Shown: piece by piece, positions 60,138 through 64,000 of the stretch
Numbering within the stretch: position 1 is the stretch's first letter
Layout of the letters: the number at the start of each line of letters is the position of its first letter
Assembly: GCF_900105045.1 (NCBI RefSeq)
Contig: NZ_LT629739.1
Span: 4,216,001-4,280,000, forward strand
Source of the DNA: Brevibacterium picturae
GTDB lineage: Bacteria; Actinomycetota; Actinomycetes; Actinomycetales; Brevibacteriaceae
Reading direction: 5' to 3'
Length of the DNA: 64,000 nt
Made by a program: the position numbers and the translations under genes
The notes under the pieces: generated by a model
Databases searched by the model: none
Told to the model about the DNA's origin: nothing
The model's input: the letters and a program-made list of their open reading frames with translations, nothing else

Positions 60138-60200
60138 ACTCGATGACGATACCCGACACCCCTGACGCCAGTGCAACGGCGCTGACGGCAGAGGTGTAGC

Positions 60201-61169
60201 GTGTCGGCTGTGACTATGTACTTTGGTGGAGATGTATACAGCAGTGTCGACCCCTTTGCGACTGCCTTGGGCACGAAGGACGGGAAGGTCTCGTTCATCG
60301 GCTCCGATGAGGCCGCGCTTGCTTTGGAACCCGACGCGATCAATCTGGACGGTGACTTCCTGACCCCTGGTTTCGTCCATGCGGGACTGGTCCTCGGCGA
60401 GGGCGCTCCCGACGGTCAGAGACTCCTCGACTTCGGATTCACTCACGCGCACATCCTCGGCACAGCCGCTGCTGTGGAGGATTTCCGTGCCAATGCACCC
60501 AGCGAGCTGGCGATCATCGAATATCCCGAGATCGGCACCTCGGGATATGCGGCCTCGGATCGGATCGACGACAGGGCGAGCATCGCCGCGGCCGACTTCC
60601 TCGCGCTCCACGACATGCCGGAGACGGCGCTGTACATCCGCGTCGAGTCGAACCCGCGCCTCGGTGAGGTCCTCGACCGTGTGCGAGAGCATGCTGCACT
60701 GGCTCAGCGCAGCGGATACCGTCTGCTGCTGGACTTCAGCGTCGACGAGGAATTCGTCACGCCGCTCGGCTACTCCGGCATTGCGATCACCCTCGACCCC
60801 GCGCAGGCGCAGCCTCTGGCGCAGCTGTTGTCGGCGGGCGCCCAGGTGTCGTGGACGGATTCGCAGGATTCGCCCTGGGCGACCGTGCGTTCGGCCGTTG
60901 TCGGTGAGAACGGAATCGGAGCTCGCGCTGCGTTCAATGCGGCCACCCGGTTCGCGCATCGGGCCGCAGGCAATCCGGACGGGGGAGTCCTTGCACCGGG
61001 AGCCGATGCGGATTACGTGCGCTGGCAAGTCGACAGACTCGTCGTTCAGGTCGCCGATGCCCGTGTTGCCGCCTGGAGCACCGATCCCCGCTCGGGCACC
61101 CCCGGCCTGCCGGAACTCTCATCCGACGTTGCACTGCCGACCCGCGTTTCACTCGGCGACGACGCCTAG
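60201..61169 (+). CDS. Amidohydrolase-like protein lacking the metal-binding motif
   Basis: A 322-residue protein. It resembles the YtcJ-type amidohydrolases at its ends: VYSSVDPFATALGTKDGKVSFIGSDEA and INLDGDFLTPGFVHAGLVLGEG at the N-terminus, and GGVLAPGADADYVRW in the C-terminal beta-sandwich. The HxH metal motif that normally follows PGFVDAHTH is replaced by FVHAGLV, and most of the TIM-barrel metal ligands are not seen. It may be catalytically inactive or bind a different ligand. It starts at GTG 60201 (ATG at 60216 is possible), divergent from the fused nuclease gene. A hairpin lies at 61258-61293 downstream. Confidence 0.72.
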   Translation: MSAVTMYFGGDVYSSVDPFATALGTKDGKVSFIGSDEAALALEPDAINLDGDFLTPGFVHAGLVLGEGAPDGQRLLDFGFTHAHILGTAAAVEDFRANAPSELAIIEYPEIGTSGYAASDRIDDRASIAAADFLALHDMPETALYIRVESNPRLGEVLDRVREHAALAQRSGYRLLLDFSVDEEFVTPLGYSGIAITLDPAQAQPLAQLLSAGAQVSWTDSQDSPWATVRSAVVGENGIGARAAFNAATRFAHRAAGNPDGGVLAPGADADYVRWQVDRLVVQVADARVAAWSTDPRSGTPGLPELSSDVALPTRVSLGDDA

Positions 61170-61257
61170 AAGCGAACACCCCAACGAAGCCCGGGTCGGA
61201 TTGAAACAATCAAGACGACACGCCGACGGTGAAGTATTTTTATCATCTTGCCTTGCG

Positions 61258-61293
61258 TCTGACCTGGAGACTTGAACATCGTTCCAGGTCAGA
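61258..61293 (+). terminator. Hairpin in the gap before ppm1
   Basis: A perfect 11-bp stem (TCTGACCTGGA at 61258-61268 with TCCAGGTCAGA at 61283-61293) closes a 14-base loop and leads into GAGATTTTG. It lies about 90 bp after the amidohydrolase-like gene. The 290-bp gap (61170-61458) is more AT-rich than its surroundings; no gene fits it. Confidence 0.6.
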
Positions 61294-61458
61294 GAGATTT
61301 TGCAAAGGCCTCGGCAGCCACTAGATTCGTTGTTGACATTCCACAGCAGCTGGGATGGAGTCGGCACCCCCGTCATTAGATAACTCGTTTCCCAACGTGG
61401 TCCGAAGGCGAGGGTGTCGGCTCATATTTTCCTCCCGTCGCGGCGTATCGTAGTGGCC

Positions 61459-62226
61459 GTGGTTTCTAAGACTCTGGTGGTCATCCCGACCTACAACGAA
61501 CGCCTTGCTCTGCCTGTGACGCTGTCCGGGCTGTTCGAGAATCAGCCTGAGGTCGACGTTCTCGTCGTCGACGACGGCTCACCCGACGGCACCGGCGACT
61601 GGGTTGATGAACAGGCGCGCGTGGATCCGCGGCTGCACGTACTGCACCGCAGCGAGAAATCAGGTCTGGGAATGGCCTACATCGCCGGGTTCGAATGGGC
61701 GCTGGAGCGCGACTACGACATCATCTGCGAATTCGACGCCGATGGATCGCACCGGCCCCTGGATCTCGGGCAGCTCTTGGCTGTTGCCCAGGCAGGCAGT
61801 GCCGACCTCGTCATCGGCTCGCGTTGGGTCCGGGGCGGTGCGATCGTCGACTGGCCACGCTCGCGATTCTTCCTCTCCCGCGGAGCCAACATCTACGTCA
61901 ACGCGGTCATGGGACTCGGAGTCAAGGATGCAACAGCCGGATTCCGTGCGTACTCCCGGAGGGTCCTGCAGAGCCTCGATCTCTCGGGAGTGCAGTCCCA
62001 GGGATACTGCTTCCAGATCGACATGACCTACCGCACCGTCGAAGCCGGATTCCGGGTGGCCGAGGTTCCCATCGTCTTCGTCGAACGTGAGCTGGGGGAG
62101 TCGAAGATGAGCGGATCGATCATCTCCGAGGCATTCACCAAGGTCGCCGGCTGGGGACTGACACGCCGCCGCCGACAGGCTCGAAGCCTCGTCGAGCGCC
62201 TCACCTCTGGCCGATCGACTGCCTGA
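61459..62226 (+). CDS. ppm1: Polyprenol-phosphate mannose synthase Ppm1-like
   Basis: A 255-residue GT2 glycosyltransferase. It has VVIPTYNERLALPVTLSGLF at the N-terminus, VLVVDDGSPDGTGDWVDEQA near residue 35, the EFDADGSHRP metal-binding motif near 93, and the acceptor loop SRWVRGGAIVDWPRSRFFLSRGANIYVNAVMGL near 115. The C-terminus has the GESKMSG motif. No C-terminal membrane domain is present. It transfers mannose from GDP-mannose to polyprenyl phosphate on the cytoplasmic face, giving the donor for lipomannan and protein mannosylation. GTG at 61459 is preferred over the in-frame upstream codons. Lnt, often fused or adjacent, is not in the window. Confidence 0.92.
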   Translation: MVSKTLVVIPTYNERLALPVTLSGLFENQPEVDVLVVDDGSPDGTGDWVDEQARVDPRLHVLHRSEKSGLGMAYIAGFEWALERDYDIICEFDADGSHRPLDLGQLLAVAQAGSADLVIGSRWVRGGAIVDWPRSRFFLSRGANIYVNAVMGLGVKDATAGFRAYSRRVLQSLDLSGVQSQGYCFQIDMTYRTVEAGFRVAEVPIVFVERELGESKMSGSIISEAFTKVAGWGLTRRRRQARSLVERLTSGRSTA

Positions 62227-62246
62227 AGGCGTGGGCCCCACGGGCG

Positions 62247-62320
62247 CTGGTCGACAGAGCTGAAGGTCTGGTCGACAGCGCGCTGGTAGACAGAGTTGAG
62301 AGCAGGGAACTGGTCGGCAG
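62247..62320 (+). repeat. Degenerate CTGGTCGACAG repeats
   Basis: Four copies of CTGGTCGACAG with 0-2 changes start at 62247, 62268, 62283 and 62310 (spacings 21, 15 and 27, all multiples of three). They lie between ppm1 and rbpA. In one frame they read LVDR-LVDS-LVDR-LVGS, suggesting a decayed coding repeat. Confidence 0.65.
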
Positions 62321-62338
62321 TCGAGAAGCAGATACGAA

Positions 62339-62372
62339 GGCGGGGTACAGGTCCGATGACCTGCACCCCGCC
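62339..62372. terminator. Terminator between ppm1 and rbpA
   Basis: A 14-bp stem with one mismatch (GGCGGGGTACAGGT at 62339-62352 with ACCTGCACCCCGCC at 62359-62372) closes a six-base loop between convergent genes. There is no strong T-tract. Confidence 0.7.
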
Positions 62373-62417
62373 AATGCTGTGCTGTGCTCGTGTGGGCTGG
62401 TTCTGCGGCGCTCAGGC

Positions 62418-62753
62418 CTACGCGGGAACCTCACCACGGCGCACTGCGAGCCGTTCATCGAGCAGAACCTGAAGTTCGTCGAACGACCGGCGCTCGAGCA
62501 GCATGTCCCAGTGGGACCTTACATGCTTGCCCGGCTCCCCATCGGCCTCGTTCACGCCGACGCGCACGCCGATGCCGTGGATGCCCGAATCCCAGGTGGA
62601 GGGAACTTCGGCTTCGATCGAGAAGGGAACCTTGAACTTCGTTCCGTCCTCGCACTCGAATTCGACCATCTGGCGGGGTGCCGGTTCGACACCCTCCTCC
62701 GATTCCAGGCTGCGTGAGCCCAACTGTGTTCCGCGGAGACTGCGTTCGCTCAT
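62418..62753 (-). CDS. rbpA: RNA polymerase-binding protein RbpA
   Basis: A 111-residue protein with the actinobacteria-specific RbpA pattern: SERSLRGTQLGSRSLESEEGVEPAPRQMVEFEC at the N-terminus (disordered tail then core domain), a beta-rich centre, and KHVRSHWDMLLERRSFDELQVLLDERLAVRR at the C-terminus, the sigma-interaction helix. It binds RNA polymerase and the main sigma factor and helps promoter opening. The start is ATG at 62753. It is divided from ppm1 by a hairpin. Confidence 0.95.
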   Translation of the reverse strand: MSERSLRGTQLGSRSLESEEGVEPAPRQMVEFECEDGTKFKVPFSIEAEVPSTWDSGIHGIGVRVGVNEADGEPGKHVRSHWDMLLERRSFDELQVLLDERLAVRRGEVPA

Positions 62754-62830
62754 ATCTCTCTCACCTTCCGACTCGACTGCAGACGTCTCATACGAGGCAA
62801 CAGTCTACCGTGTGCGCCTATTCCCAGCAC

Positions 62831-63574
62831 TCAGGTCCACCCCGAGAGTTCCCGCAGCCCCAGGAGAACTTCATCGGTGACGATCCCGTCGACCTCGAGA
62901 TCGAGGAGCCTGCGCATGGAAGCGAGGTCATTGATCGTCCACACGTGCACCTGCAGTCCCGCGCGGTGAGCTCGCGCCACGAACTCCCGGGTGACGACAG
63001 GAATGCCCTTGAACGACATCGGCGCCTGCAGGGCATCCAGCCTGGCAGGCAGAGGACAGGGGCCGGAATCCGGCACGCCGGGCAGACCTCTCAGAGCGAA
63101 CAGGGCGGTTTCGGCGACTCCTGTCGATGTCCGGACTCCGGGCAGGGCCTCTCGCAGCCTGCGCAGAGTCGAGGAGGAGAACGAAGCGAGCCGGATCCGG
63201 TCCTCAACCTGGAGGCTGCGGACGACGCGGATCATTGGTGCAACGCTATGGGCGGCCTTGACATCGATATTCCACGACACGTCCGGAAGCGATTCGACGA
63301 GAGCGGTCAGCCTCGGCAGACGTCCCCCTGCGCTGAGCTCGATGGAGTCGAGCTCAGCGGCATTGAGGTCGCGGATGCAGTGCGGGCGTGCGGCGATGCG
63401 GTCGAGATCGGCATCGTGGGCGGCGAACAGGACTCCGTCGGCGGAGGCGTGGACGTCGGTCTCCATCCATGCGGCGCCCGCCCGATGGGCAGCGGTGAAA
63501 GCCTCGAGGGTGTTCTCACTCACGCCCGGCCACCGCCCGCCTCTGTGGGCGATGATCTCCACCTGAGAATTCAT
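62831..63574 (-). CDS. Glycerophosphodiester phosphodiesterase
   Basis: A 247-residue GDPD with a TIM-barrel fold. The active site begins EIIAHRGGRWPGVSENTLEAF (catalytic HR and Glu), continues METDVHASADGVLFAAHDADLDRI with the metal-binding E-x-D and catalytic His, and ends VWTINDLASMRRLLDLEVDGIVTD. No signal peptide is present, so it acts in the cytoplasm. It hydrolyses glycerophosphodiesters to glycerol-3-phosphate and an alcohol. The start is ATG at 63574. Confidence 0.92.
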   Translation of the reverse strand: MNSQVEIIAHRGGRWPGVSENTLEAFTAAHRAGAAWMETDVHASADGVLFAAHDADLDRIAARPHCIRDLNAAELDSIELSAGGRLPRLTALVESLPDVSWNIDVKAAHSVAPMIRVVRSLQVEDRIRLASFSSSTLRRLREALPGVRTSTGVAETALFALRGLPGVPDSGPCPLPARLDALQAPMSFKGIPVVTREFVARAHRAGLQVHVWTINDLASMRRLLDLEVDGIVTDEVLLGLRELSGWT

Positions 63575-63629
63575 GGTTCAATTCTATGTTGCTGTTGACC
63601 TTGCGCGCAGGGTCGACAACCATAGAGAC

Positions 63630-63953
63630 ATGAGCCGAACACAAGATCCGATCGAACCTGACTACGTCATCGATTCCACCAAGAGGACACCGACCGAGAA
63701 GGTGCGTTCGGCAGCCACCCGTGCCTACGGCGCGGCGAGCAGCAGTGTGAAGAGCGCTCGCGAAGCAGCCTCGGGCCCCCGTCTCATCGAGGCGACCGAG
63801 ACGAACGTGAAGAAGGCGCTGGGCACCGTCTCCCACGCGATCGACGACGCCGTGCGCAGCGGGAAGGTCGAGCGTGCCTTCGACAAGGCCGAAGAGACTG
63901 TGACGACTGGCGCCGACGGCATACGCAGATTGGTCACGCGCAAGGACAAGTGA
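63630..63953 (+). CDS. Small helical protein of unknown function
   Basis: A 107-residue hydrophilic protein that I do not recognise. After a polar start (MSRTQDPIEPDYVIDSTKR) it is mostly amphipathic helix with regular Ala, Lys and Glu (KVRSAATRAYGAASSSVKSAREAAS; VKKALGTVSHAIDDAVRSGKVERAFDKAEETV). There is no membrane segment or signal. It could be a stress-related helical protein, but this is only a resemblance. ATG at 63630 is used. A perfect palindrome follows the stop. Confidence 0.65.
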   Translation: MSRTQDPIEPDYVIDSTKRTPTEKVRSAATRAYGAASSSVKSAREAASGPRLIEATETNVKKALGTVSHAIDDAVRSGKVERAFDKAEETVTTGADGIRRLVTRKDK

Positions 63954-63967
63954 ACTGACACTTACCC

Positions 63968-63997
63968 ATGTGGCACGCTCAATTGAGCGTGCCACAT
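63968..63997 (+). terminator. Palindromic terminator at the right edge
   Basis: A perfect 30-bp palindrome (ATGTGGCACGCTCAA and its reverse complement, 63968-63997), 14 bp after the small helical protein's stop. A four-base minimum loop reduces the stem to 13 bp. The window ends three bases later, so any T-tract is outside view. Confidence 0.68.
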
Positions 63998-64000
63998 TGC

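Noticed and set aside
60138..61028. 5' extension of the fused nuclease frame to an 874-codon protein
   Set aside because: The extension is antisense to the amidohydrolase-like gene and lacks homology; the Pol I-type N-terminus (VKPLVLIDTPALYY) marks the real start near 60137.
1..64000. CRISPR arrays, rRNA operons, prophage or transposase genes
   Set aside because: None seen: there are no regularly spaced repeats, no rRNA-like blocks, and no integrase, transposase or phage structural motifs.

Overview
This window is chromosomal DNA from a high-GC Gram-positive actinobacterium. It carries mycothiol synthesis (mshC), the RNA polymerase factor RbpA, the Pup/Dop/PafA/ARC tagging system, PafBC, SecA2, an ImuA'-ImuB-DnaE2 mutasome, polyprenol-phosphate-mannose synthase and many actinobacteria-only DUF families (DUF3054, DUF3090, DUF3099, DUF3866, DUF5703, SCO1664). 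Protein style and the presence of Pup without a proteasome fit the order Micrococcales. My best guess at genus level is Brevibacterium, from recognition only and not from a search. Most of the region is ordinary core genome with tightly packed operons; no stretch over 300 bp lacks a gene. There is no rRNA, CRISPR array, prophage or insertion sequence.

Layout. 1-9.1 kb: DUF3099, fabG-fabI fatty-acid pair, a SixA-type phosphatase, serB, an ABC ATPase, a TSUP exporter, a SpoU RNA methyltransferase, a frameshifted RhuM/Fic gene, a phosphatase-family gene and a YbaK deacylase. 9.2-12.1 kb: rpmE2, a ThiD/PdxK kinase, trmL, a cupin and a methyltransferase. 12.1-19.8 kb: a DUF222-HNH gene, then the damage-inducible imuA'-imuB-dnaE2 operon behind a LexA box. 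19.9-22.3 kb: metY-metX. 22.4-28.6 kb: an acyl-CoA dehydrogenase-TetR pair divergent from a thiolase-FabG4-HtdX operon, with a strong operator between them (the same gene set as the mycobacterial fadE5/fadA2/fabG4/htdX locus). 28.7 kb: tRNA-Leu(GAG). 29-34.4 kb: peptidase, transporter, histidine phosphatase, uppP, a catalytically degenerate aldo/keto reductase and an acidic small protein. 34.4-38.7 kb: DUF3090, SCO1664, mshC, PAC2 and a HAD hydrolase.

38.6-56 kb is the pupylation locus: RecB-like nuclease, M50 protease, trmI, arc, DUF3054, dop, pup, a PrcA C-terminal remnant, pafA, two FKBP isomerases, DUF3866, pafB, pafC (frameshifted), tatA, tatC and helY. The gene order matches the mycobacterial proteasome locus, but prcB and the first half of prcA are missing. 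What is left of prcA is an uninterrupted C-terminal half, in the same reading frame as pup and overlapping the pafA start by one base. ARC has also lost the C-terminal GQYL-type tail that docks on the 20S core. This looks like a proteasome-loss event seen in sequence, and it is the most notable thing here.

56-64 kb: secA2, an unusual fusion of a Pol I-type 5' nuclease with a DEDDh exonuclease, a metal-site-degenerate amidohydrolase-like protein, ppm1, rbpA, a glycerophosphodiesterase and a small helical protein.
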